Below, one piece after another: positions 10,919 through 21,001 of a stretch of 23,789 nt of DNA. The first letter of the stretch is position 1. Each line of letters begins with the position of its first letter. The DNA is from Capniomyces stellatus. Its lineage: Eukaryota; Kickxellomycota; Harpellomycetes; Harpellales; Legeriomycetaceae. Location of the stretch: positions 799,371 through 823,159 of the forward strand of contig LUVW01000023.1 of assembly GCA_001661515.1 (NCBI GenBank). Reading direction: 5' to 3'. Position numbers and translations under genes: made by a program. Below the pieces are notes generated by a model. It made no database searches, was not told where the DNA came from, and saw only the letters and a list, made by a program, of their open reading frames with translations.

Positions 10919-12449
10919 ATGGAAGAACAGTATGTATATATAGTTAATCTAAAACATAACACTGAATCCAAAATGTCGCTATTAAATCCAAAATGTTGCT
11001 GCTACTTTACTAGCGAAATAATCAACATACGTATATAAATATTTTTGCAATTGTAGAGAAAACCAAGGTGTACCGGCAATTCCAGGCGAGTTGATTGGTG
11101 CATTTGCCACCAAAGTCGGGCAGGCATTTACCAATTTGCAAAAGGTTAAAGCTTTATTCTTTTGTACTCTTATTATTATTGTTATTTTCGGTATAATCAG
11201 CTCAAGTCTCGATAGTAAACCTGAATGACTAAATATGGGTTTTATGGCAATCAAGAAACCCATGAAATATCGAGTTCGATATTAAAACAAATTACATGTT
11301 TTACTAGGCCATGCAACAAAACGAAAGAAGAACAGCGGAAATGGTAGAGATAATGAATTCAATGATGGAAAAAACAACTAAACAAGGAATATCGATATGT
11401 AAGACTGGAGGGGAAGCTACTTGTGATATTGAAAGTTGTTTTTTTTTGGCCAAAAAATGCTAGTAATCCGAACTTAAATTCAATGGTTGCTTAAAAATTG
11501 TATAATTTAGCGCTGTTGGTTGATGGTGCTGCTCAGAGAGTGTCAGACGATTGTGTAAATACCAACGAAATACTTTTAAAAATCAGAATTATAATTCGAA
11601 ATGATAACGAATTTCCCATCAAGAACATGGCGCTGTATTTTGATTTCAAGTCAGATAAAGATAATGCTCCAAGTATTGCTAGGCTTCCAGAAAATGATGC
11701 TGTGGGATTAGCGGGAGATGGATTTGCTGTTTTTTGGAAAAGTAGCGATCTAGGCAAAGATCCTGGGGCGATTATAATAAACAGTCAAGCGTTTACTATT
11801 GATTCTAAACAATCCGTTGAAAGCATCTTGAATCTATCCATAGCTAAAAGGGAGCAGGTGGGTTTGAGATTCTAATCAATTACCACTATTGTGCAATGGA
11901 CCATGGCTATAAAATTTCAATACTGGCTGGATTTATTTGTTTTGGTGTACAACTAATTGAACCATGCAATTAATTTATTTGTCCTGCTCATATTCTTTTT
12001 AATGCTTTTAATTTTAGATTCGTGGGAACTTGGAGCTAAGATTTGCAAGCCCTGGTAGCGATAAAGAGCTTGTGATATCAAACAAATTCTTTTTATACCT
12101 AATATACCAATATCAACGAAGACACTACTCGTCAGAGAGCGAGTTTACAAAGTCTCACAGCTGGAAAGACACTGCAGACCTACCTAGATTTGTAGTAAAT
12201 CTTGGCGGTTTAAGGAATATGTTTTCTATCCCCCCTGCAAGTGGGATAACGCTAAACTCGATCTTTTCGTTTGAACCAGCACAAGATAAACTGCACTCTT
12301 TATACTTTCGAGTGGATAATATGGTTGACCGGGATAATGCTGAGTGCGCATGGGTAGCATTTGACACTGAAGCTGAAACAAGCGATGCTACAGCCTTAGC
12401 TTTGACACTGGTCAAGGAAATGGCAAACATGAAAACACCAAGCAGATAG
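10919..12449 (+). CDS. Unrecognised 322-aa protein, five exons
   Basis: Model: exons 10919-10929, 11057-11144, 11308-11398, 11511-11857 and 12018-12449 (969 nt with stop). Donors are gtatgt, gttaaa, gtaaga and gtgggt; acceptors are all TAG. The first exon is only 11 nt ('ATGGAAGAACA'). It rests on a clean donor and on the lack of any in-frame ATG in exon 2; the rest is better supported. The N-terminus starts 'MEEQENQGVPAIPGELIG', followed by an amphipathic, Met/Glu/Lys-rich helix-forming stretch (about 24-60). Residues 64-179 and 180-322 are two segments of alternating hydrophobic and polar residues, with lines such as 'ILLKIRIIIRNDNEFPIKNM' that look like beta strands, perhaps tandem beta-sandwich or adaptor-ear-like folds. 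There is no signal peptide or membrane segment. I do not recognise the family and assign no function. It ends at 'MKTPSR', followed by TAG. Confidence 0.7.
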
Positions 12450-12907
12450 TCTCAATGCGTTTGATAATTTTGATTTGAACGCCTAAATTGTTCCCATTTA
12501 TTTTTTGGTCACCAGATCATCTTATGCATCAGACTGTGACCAAATACATCAAAGCTTATAAATAGTCGGTGGTTCGACCAGAAACGTCGATTTGTGACTT
12601 GGGTTTGCACACTAATCAACTGTAAAATTAATTTAAATAGCCCTTACTTTATTTATCAAGTTGACTCACAATATATCTGTATATAATCTTATCACACCAT
12701 CATTAAGGAAACCGCTGGGTTTTTGGTATTATCAACGCCCAACTTGCTTACTATTCAAGTAGTAACAACTATTCGATTAGAGCAACTCGACAGAATATAC
12801 CATTCTGCTGCGGCAAAGGGCAGTGTTCGCGAAATGAAGAAACTGGGTAAAACCAATTCGCGTTTAAAATAGAAGATACAATCGGTACAAAAGGAAAAGT
12901 AGCCTCG

Positions 12908-13017
12908 CATAAACATACACATACATACACGCATTCACGCACACACACATACATACACGCATTCACGCACACACATATACATACACACATATACATACAC
13001 ACACGCACACATACATG
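12908..13017. repeat. CA/CATA microsatellite
   Basis: A run of 'cacacata' and 'catacacg' units, including two copies of 'catacacgcattcacgcaca'. In reverse it gives a short Cys/Val/Met peptide that is clearly repeat-derived. Confidence 0.95.
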
Positions 13018-13735
13018 TATCAGCCTGCTTGCCTGGTAATTTCAACTGTACATGGTCACATTATTATTTATTTATAAATTAGCCAATAGTTTTGCGAATA
13101 GAGAAGCAACCATCAGCATTTAGCCTGTTTCCATAGCTTCTCCAATTTTCCAATGATCCAGTTTGTGTTGACATGATTGTCAATCATGGGGAGTTGGTTT
13201 ATTTACAAATAACTGAAAGTCGACTTATAAAACTCCTTTCCCTTTACACTACCAATTCAAATGTACATTGCACTTTGCATCAAAGCATCAAAGGTACTGG
13301 TGCCAAAAGTGAAATCGACTGTAGTAAAAGAACAAAGGTGGAAATAAGCTGAACTAAACACCAAGTTAATTAAATTTCAATAATAATAAAATAAAAATAT
13401 AACAAGCTAATCGCTTTTAAAGAATGGTTGTTTTTTATTTGGCGGCAAGTTCAGCATTGGGGAGGAGAGGGCGAATTTAATTGCATTTAACAACAATGAT
13501 ATAAATAGATATGGCGAATGGAAAGTCGAGTAAACAAAACGTTAGCCTTTAATTAGGCGGCTTTGTAAATAACAGCAGCAACAGCTCAGTTCAATACAAA
13601 CTACTGGACAAGGTGCATTTTTTTGATTATTCAAATAGCGCAGGTTTAGATAAAGGGAAACAAAAATAGTTGAAAGCAGACTAGCAAATCACAAACCATT
13701 AATGCAGGCTAAGAATTTCAATTAGTCTAAAAAGT

Positions 13736-13789
13736 TTTTTTTTTACATTGAAGAATTTTTTTTTTTTAAAAAAAAAAATCAATGAAAAA
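13736..13789. repeat. Poly-T/poly-A inverted repeat (hairpin)
   Basis: Twelve T's are followed directly by eleven A's (13756-13778), enclosed by the complementary hexamers 'cattga' (13746-13751) and 'tcaatg' (13779-13784), with a further T-run and A-run outside. A 4-nt bulge ('agaa') interrupts the left arm. As RNA or single-stranded DNA this would form a long A-T hairpin. Confidence 0.85.
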
Positions 13790-14313
13790 CCTACAACTCA
13801 ATAACAACGAATTGTATCTGGAAACTCGACTAAATACGAGGGACCAGAACAAAAACCCCTTAAAGATTAGAACAAAGCTGAGAGTGATGTAGAAATAAGA
13901 TAATTTTTTTTTATAGCCAGTGTTGTTGAGGAATGTGCCAGCCTTAACGTTTGCATTTTATTTTGTCAAGAATAAATGAAGTAAGAGAATATGGTATTTA
14001 TGTCAACAATAACATATCGATACGTCGAGGTGTGTAGCAAGCATACACTTTCCACCCATGCACTTACTCGCACCTACCCCCTACCCCCCCACTCGGCAAA
14101 TGGCGAGTTTTTGATTTCAGGATTAGATTAAATCAAACAAAGTATACGGGTGATTGAGGAGCACTGTGCAAGTGAACCAAGTTTACTAGGCAGTAATAAT
14201 TTGTTTGAATAAATTGATTTGGGCACTCAAGCTGGTAGGGAGGTACTGAGCAGCTAAGGAAACGTCTGGGGACAATTGAAACGATGTACTATGATGCATT
14301 GTTTGAATGTAGA

Positions 14314-14376
14314 CGCAAAGCAAAAGACGAAGCAAAAGACAGCAAAAGAAAACAAAAGGCAACAAAAGAAAAAAAA
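14314..14376. repeat. 'gcaaaagac' short tandem array
   Basis: Six or seven imperfect copies of 'gcaaaagac/acaaaagaa' in a purine-rich run. Noncoding, no known role. Confidence 0.8.
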
Positions 14377-14736
14377 TCCTGAACTCTACTTGAGCATACA
14401 TAAATATGGCAAGGAGAGTATGGGAAAGCATCTTCAAGTCAGTAGCTGATTAGGCTAAAAAAAAAAAACATAAAAAAACTACATCTTTGGCCACACGATT
14501 ATTTGCAAGAGTGGGTAGGAAAACGCTGTGTTTATTTGTTGTTGGACTAGTTGATAATCCAGTGATTTACCACTTTAATGTAAACAAAATCCGAATCAGA
14601 AGAGCACTTTATTTCAGGTTATTTTTTTTTTTAAAACTATGATAATACTCGAGATTTCCTCGACTTTTGACCAAGCCAAGGCTAATGTAACTCTTGTTTA
14701 GTTTAAATCTCAAAAACTTTGCAGCTTTTTCTGCCA

Positions 14737-14757
14737 TTAATAATAATAATAATAATA
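14737..14757. repeat. (taa)n microsatellite
   Basis: Seven 'taa' units in succession. Simple repeat. Confidence 0.9.
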
Positions 14758-15438
14758 AAAAACACTAAAAGAAATGATTAACTGATTAGGCCCTTTATTT
14801 GCCAGAGTGAAGAAGCATTAATTATTTTTTTTTCTTCATTGGAAATAAAACAAAGTTGAAGGTCCAACTAATCAATAACAAACAAATGCTAACATACAAA
14901 TCAGTTTAGTTGGAACAAAACATAATTAAAATAGCAAAAATAGCTAGGAAATAGTGGAATTTCAAAAAGCCCAAGTCTGACATTATTAAGATAGTGATTG
15001 TAGAAGGAAAAAAAAACGACAGAAAAGAAAGGAAAAGAATAGAAAGAAAAAAAAATAGTAATAAGAAAAGAAGTGTTCTGAAAAACAATACCTCAGAATT
15101 CTATAGCCAGGCAGTATTATTTTCAAACCCGGTGAATCTACTTTTTATAAATCACAACTTACAACTTTTTACAAAAGCAAGAATAAGAAATAGTTTTTAT
15201 TTTTACTTGTTAAACATTTAAATAGGATATTAAAGAAAAAGTGAGGGTACAAGGATAAAGTTAGTAGTAACTTGAAAATAGTTGGTTTGAACGAGAATTG
15301 ACATACAAATAGTGGTATTATTATTGATATTGCAAAAGATAAAGGAAAATACAGAAACTTACTGCTCGAAGGCATAAAAATATAGATAGATATACGCTCT
15401 CAAAAGAACAGCCGACGCTACACCAGATACAATAAAAG

Positions 15439-17627
15439 ATGGATCAAAGAATTCCTGAACACAGAAGAAATGCATACAAAAGCAAGGGGGCTTTTATGCA
15501 AGATGAATTGCGCCGTAGACGTGAGGAGCAATCAGTTGAATTGCGTAGACAAAAGAGAGATGAAAATCTCGCAAAGAAAAGAAACTTCAATTCGGGAATC
15601 CAGTTGTCAGACAGTGAGGATGAATCAACACCAGGAATTGGAGTAAGTCCAGTAAAACATGAGAAAAATATGGATGGTGTATATGTGTGTGTGGTATAGA
15701 ATGTGAAGAAGAAAACACAGACGGTGTGATTCTTCAAAACCGAACACTAGGACATTTAAATAAATATAAAAGTATAAAAGTACAAACGTAAAGTAAATAA
15801 AAGTAAAAATAGATACAGATTAAAGGTGATTTAAATGTAATGATATGATACGAAAATAGATTAATTTTGATTTGGAAGAAATGAAGCTGGGATTGTACTC
15901 AGAATCAACCGATGAGCAACTTTCAGCAGTTACAAGATTCCGAAAGTTGTTGTCTAAAGAGAAGAACCCACCGATCGAAAAGGTCATTGAATGTGGAGTA
16001 GTTCCGCGATTTGTTGAGCTTTTAAGATCGCCACATTCAGTTATACAGTTCGAGTCGAGTTGGGCACTTACAAATATAGCATCAGGCTCGTCCTTACAAA
16101 CACAGGTAGTTATTGAGGCAAAAGCGGTGCCATTGTTTGTAGAGCTACTAAGAAACGAAAACCTTGATGTTCGTGAACAAGCAGTTTGGGCCCTTGGAAA
16201 CATAGCTGGAGACAGCCCACAGTGCCGAGACTACGTTCTGTCTGAAGGTGCACTTGAACCACTTTTGGCACTGCTAAACGAAAACCACAAACTGTCAATG
16301 CTACGTAATGCCACTTGGTCACTTTCAAACTTTTGCCGTGGAAAGAATCCACAACCAAACTGGGAAATGGTAACTAAATAATTATAGTGATATAGTGATA
16401 TAGTGATATAGTGATATAGTGATATAGTGATATAGTGATATAGTGATATAGTGATATATTACAAAATTTGATGTAAAATAATAAATAGATTTCACCAGCA
16501 TTGCCAGTATTAGCTAAGCTTATTTACTCTGTTGATGAAGAGATTCTTACGGATGCATGTTGGGCAATTTCATACCTTTCAGACGGACCAAATGAAAAAA
16601 TTGGGATGGTGATTGGTGCTGGGGTTTGTCCAAGATTAGTTGAACTCTTGTCGTAAGTATACAATACAATATAATATAACTCGATATAACATAATAAATC
16701 ACAATATAATATAATAAAATACAATATAATAAATCACAATATAACTCCATATAATATAATAAATCACAATATAATAAATCACAATATAATAAATCACAAT
16801 ACAATACAATACAATATAACTCAATATAATATAATAAATCACAATATAATAAATCACAATATAATATAATATAATAAAATGTTTAAATTATATTTCCGTC
16901 TAGTCATCAACTTACTTCGGTTCAAACACCAGCTTTGAGATCGGTTGGAAATATAGTAACTGGGGACGACGAACAAACACAAGTGGTGATCAATTGCGGG
17001 GTTCTTCCAGCTTTACTGAGCCTTTTGCCATCACCAAAAGAGGGAATCCGCAAGGAGGCTTGCTGGACAATATCCAACATTACAGCGGGAGTTCCAGCCC
17101 AAATCCAGGCAGTTATTGAGGCAAATATTATTCCGCCACTGCTCGAAGTTCTTCAAAACGGCGATTTTAAGAGCAAGAAGGAGGCTTGTTGGGCTATTTC
17201 CAACGCCACCTCAGGCGGTCTAAATCAACCAGACCAGGTTCGCTACCTCGTCAGCCAAGGCTGCATCAAACCTCTCTGCGACCTGTTGACCTGCATGGAC
17301 AACAAAATCATCCAGGTTGCTCTTGACGGTTTGGAAAACATCCTTAGAGTTGGAGATATTGACAAGGCCCAAAGAAACGACGAACTCAATCAATACGCCC
17401 TCTTCATTGAGGAAGCTGGTGGAATGGAAAAAATTCACAACCTCCAAATGCACGATAATGTTGAAATCTACAAAAAGTCCTACCACATCATCGACAAGTA
17501 CTTTGGCGATGATAACGACGAGGATGCTGCTATTGGCGCCCCTACAATCGACGCTGAAACTGGCGAGTTTACCTTCCAAAACAATGTTGCTGCTCCTCAA
17601 GGTGGCTTCAACTTTGGCGAAAACTAA
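15439..17627 (+). CDS. SRP1: Importin subunit alpha (karyopherin alpha)
   Basis: Four exons (15439-15642, 15860-16369, 16489-16652, 16904-17627) encode 533 aa, the usual length. Donors are gtaagt, gtaact and gtaagt; all acceptors are TAG. The N-terminal importin-beta-binding domain is clear: '[12 protein letters not shown]' (8-19), 'DELRRRREE' (22-30), 'ELRRQKR' (34-40) and the autoinhibitory NLS-like 'AKKRN' (45-49). Armadillo repeats follow, with the NLS-binding Trp/Asn ladder: WALTN (136-140), WALGN (178-182), WSLSN (221-225), WAISY (263-267), WTISN (347-351) and WAISN (389-393). The tail is acidic ('DDNDEDA') and ends in 'GGFNFGEN'. The protein binds classical nuclear localisation signals in the cytoplasm and carries cargo through the pore with importin beta. 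The start is the first in-frame ATG (context 'aaaagATGG') and matches the usual family start. Confidence 0.97.
16383..16454. repeat. Octamer tandem repeat in importin alpha intron 2
   Basis: Exactly nine perfect copies of 'tatagtga' (72 bp) make up most of the 119-nt second intron (16370-16488). The flanking donor and acceptor remain intact. Confidence 0.97.
16661..16880. repeat. 'aatataataaatcacaat' array in importin alpha intron 3
   Basis: Nearly the whole 251-nt third intron (16653-16903) consists of variants of 'acaatataataaatcac', mixed with 'caatataactc' and 'aatac' units. The splice sites lie just outside it. Confidence 0.93.
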
Positions 17628-17633
17628 TCCTTT

Positions 17634-17668
<35 letters not shown>

Positions 17669-18202
17669 TTCTCCTCCTTTTTTTTTCTATCATTTACACT
17701 TCCTTTCCCAACCACCTCTTTAGTCCTTTATCAACAAAGATTCCTCCCCCTTTTTTTCCCTCTTTTTTTCATTTATTCACTAAACTAATTTTTATAATCT
17801 TTTTCTGTTTTTTTTCTTTACTAAACTGATACTCTCTTTCTTCCTAAGCGTAGCTTTACCTACACTTTCCCTCTTTTACCAATGTCTTTTTTTTTCTTTC
17901 TTTCTATATTGCTTTACTTTACTTTGGTTTTGCTTAGTTCAATTTGAATCCATTTAAATATCCCTCCCAACACAATCTCTGTCTACACTTAACTCTCAAT
18001 CTCTCGCAATTTATTACAACTAACTTTATTTCATTATTTTAAATTACACATTATGCTGCCATCCAAGTTTTTCTCTTTATATTTAAATATATATATATAT
18101 ATATCACAGTAAAAATAAGAATAGTACCACAAACTAAATCCTATCCTAATACACTCGAAAGCCTTCCTCTTGCACGTCCCTTAATCCTTTTTATTATTAT
18201 TA
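17628..18202. other. Convergent pyrimidine-rich intergenic region
   Basis: A 575-bp tail-to-tail spacer between importin alpha (+) and the FAM72-like gene (-). It opens with a (CT)n tract (17633-17672) immediately after the importin stop and continues T/C-rich. An (AT)n run lies at about 18085-18103. Both genes' 3' ends should fall here. No gene is visible. Confidence 0.6.
17633..17672. repeat. (CT)n tract just after importin alpha stop
   Basis: About 40 bp of 'ctctctct' interrupted by 'ttt', beginning 6 bp after the TAA. It would be in the 3' UTR of the importin alpha mRNA. Confidence 0.93.
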
Positions 18203-21001
18203 TTATCTCGCCACTGTCAAAGCCTCCCATCTAGCCATCGTCTCAACCCCTGACTGCAACAACCAGCTGAATAGCGCTGGCGGCACACCCTGTTCTTTTG
18301 GCTTGCTTGTACTATTGACGTGTCCTGCGTTGCCCGAGTGTGAATTCAATGTTGATGTTGATGTTGACGTTGACAACGACCTTGCTTCCAACATCACATT
18401 GCCTCCCATATTGTTGCTGCTACCACCACTGCTACTATTGCTTTGATTACTTGAAGTGTTACTGGTTTCTCTACTAATATTGCTGCTACTAACACCAACT
18501 CTGTTTAGCCCCATCATATGACTTTGTATATGACGAACTGTTTGCATCCCTCTTGTCCTCTGATGAAGCAGCCCATTTCCGTCCACAGCCACTGGTTCTC
18601 TGCCACCACTGATACTACCAATAACGCTATCACCCCCATCCGCAGTTGCGCCAAGTGGTTGTAGAACCGCGTATCTTTCTCTATACTCCAATCTTGCTCT
18701 TTCCAAACCACCATCTCCCATTCTATCTCTCTCATCTCTATATACATCCTCACCTCCACCCCCACCCTCAACCTCCAATCTTGTTACGACTGCAGATCTG
18801 GTTGCCTCTTCTTCATTCCTATCTCCACTTCTATTTTCTCCGGTTTCCTCCCCAACACCCCCAACAACTGTCCCACCGCTTCCAACACTCCTCAGTTCTG
18901 GTCTTTCTCCTTCAACTCTTCTTCTACCTGAATTGCTTCTCCTGCTTGTCCCAGTGTATCTGCTATTTGCCTCCGCTATTCTTCTCTCTATCAAGTTCCT
19001 GGCTGATGTATATCCACTAACACTGTTTGCTACCGCCGCTAAAGTCTCTCGACTCACCACACCTCTTCTTCGCAAGTTGAATCCTCCGCTTCTACTTCTA
19101 CCGCTGCTATTGGCTGTAATATTTCCACCACCCAAGTCTGAACCTTCCGCTACCCGAATTACTGGCTCCTGTACCTCATCCACATGCATCCCCTCAGCAT
19201 TACCTTCTTGGCGAGAGGCGCTTCCAGTTTCGCTTGTTAGCCCCACTTCAACCATACTCCTTGACTCTTGGTAATCATCTTGCGTATTAACATACTCAGG
19301 TATAGCTTGACCACCACTTCTGCTTTGTAACCTCTCGTTTTCATAGACAACATTTAACGAAGGAAGCGAGTTCACGTTCCTAGGCCCCCACCTTACATTT
19401 CTATACTCTTGGTCTCTGATCATTGCCAGTGTACGCGTTGCCTCCACTCTTGCCTCCCTGCTAGATCGGGGATTAGCCAGTACCCTTTCTGCTAACCCTC
19501 TTTGCGCCGCATTTGCTTCCACCAACAGCATCCTTCTATTTCTCATTGCCTGTTGTCGCTGTTGCTGTAAGTGCATCTGCATCTGTATTTGTATTTGTCT
19601 GTGCTGCTGTATTTGAATATGCTGCTCTCTTGTAAACTGTCCTTGCTGTCCTTGCTGCTCTTGCTGCCCTGATACTACACTTACGTTCCTCAACCTCAAC
19701 GCATTTCTTTGAACCATATCCTCGTGTGTTCTGCTTGAAACTGGTACCCGCTCAAATGGCTGAACCTCTGCTTGGTCAACCGCCTCAATCTCCATTGATT
19801 CCAATACAACTGACTCGCCTCCTTGGCTCCTTGGCCGTACAAGTCTATGTGCCATCCCTTCATTGTTCTCTAGCTCCGTTATCCATGCCGGTCTAATCAC
19901 GCCCTCCATTCTTAAAGACCCCATATCTAATGCGCCTTCTTCTGTTCCCTCTCCTCCTTGGCTGTTCTGAAACCCGGCATTATTAGCCTGCCTTTGTATC
20001 GACTGTCTTATTCTCAAAACCTCCCTAGTCATGTTAACGTTGTCTTCGCCTCGATACTCTACTACTGGACTTGAGTCTCTCAGCACTGGGAACTGCTGTA
20101 ATCGATTTCTTTCAGAGTTTGGCTGTACCGCCATCCCTCGCCCACTACTGCCCTCCACAAACGCCTGGCGATTTACTATCCCTTCTTCGTTTCTCAGTAC
20201 CCGCTGACCCTGAACACTTTGCTCAGAATGACCTACTACTCCTGGCTGCGCTGGCCTATTCGCTATCACTGAAGACATCGACGGCAGCGACAAATCCTCC
20301 CAGCCTACCGGAACTCCATAATGGTTTGACCTTTGGCTTGCATTGACGTTCTCTTGGTAAAATGTCCACAGATGCTGATACCCTCTTTGTTTGATGCGCA
20401 ATCTTTGCGCCAAACATCTAAAACATGGCCTATGGATATAATACCCTACAATGTTCCCACTACACAATCACAAAATATTTTACTCTCCTAGAACAGTAAA
20501 ACCCCTATCCACTTGCTCTCCCATACAAATATTGTACAAGAAAAAAAAGTGTAAATGAAGACTTACCATCCCAAACAGCCTACATCTTGAACATGACAAT
20601 CACAAGGCCCTGCTGGCGCTAGATCGAATCTACGGGCATGATGTGTGAGCACTCGACAACTTGAACACGATGTATCTGAAACAAGATCTACCAATGAATC
20701 AGGGACTGTTGGATAAACAACATCGCAGCTCAGGGGGGGTAGGTCGGTTGAAAAACACCTAATCGCTGGTCTCGCCATCACTACAGCCTTGGGTTTTAGA
20801 AGTACAGGTTGATATTTATAATTAGTATGCTATAACTCATCTTAAACCAATAGAAAATATTGTGTTGTTAATAGATATCACACTAACCTCCATTCCTCGT
20901 GAGCTCCATAAAACTTCGCAATGCTTACAACGCAGCTCCCAGACTGCTTGAAATGCCTCGCCGTTTTGGTTATACGTACTGTCATTGCCACTTGAGTGCA
21001 T
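18203..21001 (-). CDS. FAM72: FAM72-family protein with long C-terminal extension
   Basis: Three exons (21001-20888, 20787-20567, 20459-18203) encode 863 aa. Introns are 100 and 107 nt, with donors gttagt and gtaagt; intron 1 has a 'tactaat' branch motif and uses the first AG after it ('cccaag'). Both junctions are confirmed by the family: 'SSRGME' joins 'AVVMA' (human FAM72 has SSRGMKAVLLA), and splicing rebuilds 'CLGCGNIVGY' (human CLKCGNIVGY). Conserved Cys pairs are C25/C28, C100/C102, C109/C112 and C124/C127, suggesting zinc binding. 'FSTDLPP' (50-56) and 'HLWTFY' (141-146) also match, and W165 lines up with human W125. The family core ends near 171, about the full length of human FAM72 (149 aa). 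The remaining ~690 residues are unusual: Arg/Ser/Glu-rich, with a Gln-rich run (about 376-416), Gly/Ser-rich runs (about 765-828), and a final ordered-looking segment containing 'PPALFSWLLQSG'. Human FAM72A binds uracil-DNA glycosylase UNG2; the fungal role is unknown. The start is the first ATG, with A at -3. Confidence 0.9.
19550..19668 (-). repeat. Gln-rich coding tract in FAM72-like gene
   Basis: On the coding (minus) strand this region is dense in CAG/CAA/CAT and ATT/ATG codons, giving runs such as 'QQEQQGQQGQ' and 'QIQIQMQMHLQQQ'. Codon mixing argues against a very recent pure-triplet expansion. Confidence 0.85.

Larger units (their letters stand above)
12450..15438. other. 3-kb repeat-rich intergenic region
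   Basis: AT-rich spacer between the unrecognised gene and importin alpha, both on the plus strand. No ORF in it shows a conserved motif; those present are low-complexity. It holds a CA-rich microsatellite (12908-13017), a poly-T/poly-A hairpin (13736-13789), a 'gcaaaagac' array (14314-14376), a short (taa)n run (14737-14757) and a purine-rich stretch (about 15003-15075) some 360 bp upstream of importin alpha. No RNA gene was seen. Confidence 0.6.

Noticed and set aside
12540..12600. Possible tRNA around 'ggttcgacc'
   Set aside because: The T-loop-like string is present, but no acceptor stem or anticodon arm can be paired at the right spacing.
18646..19274. Overlapping plus-strand ORFs antisense to the FAM72-like tail
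   Set aside because: Pro/Leu/Ser-rich shadows of the purine-rich coding strand; the minus-strand frame runs continuously from the conserved FAM72 core.
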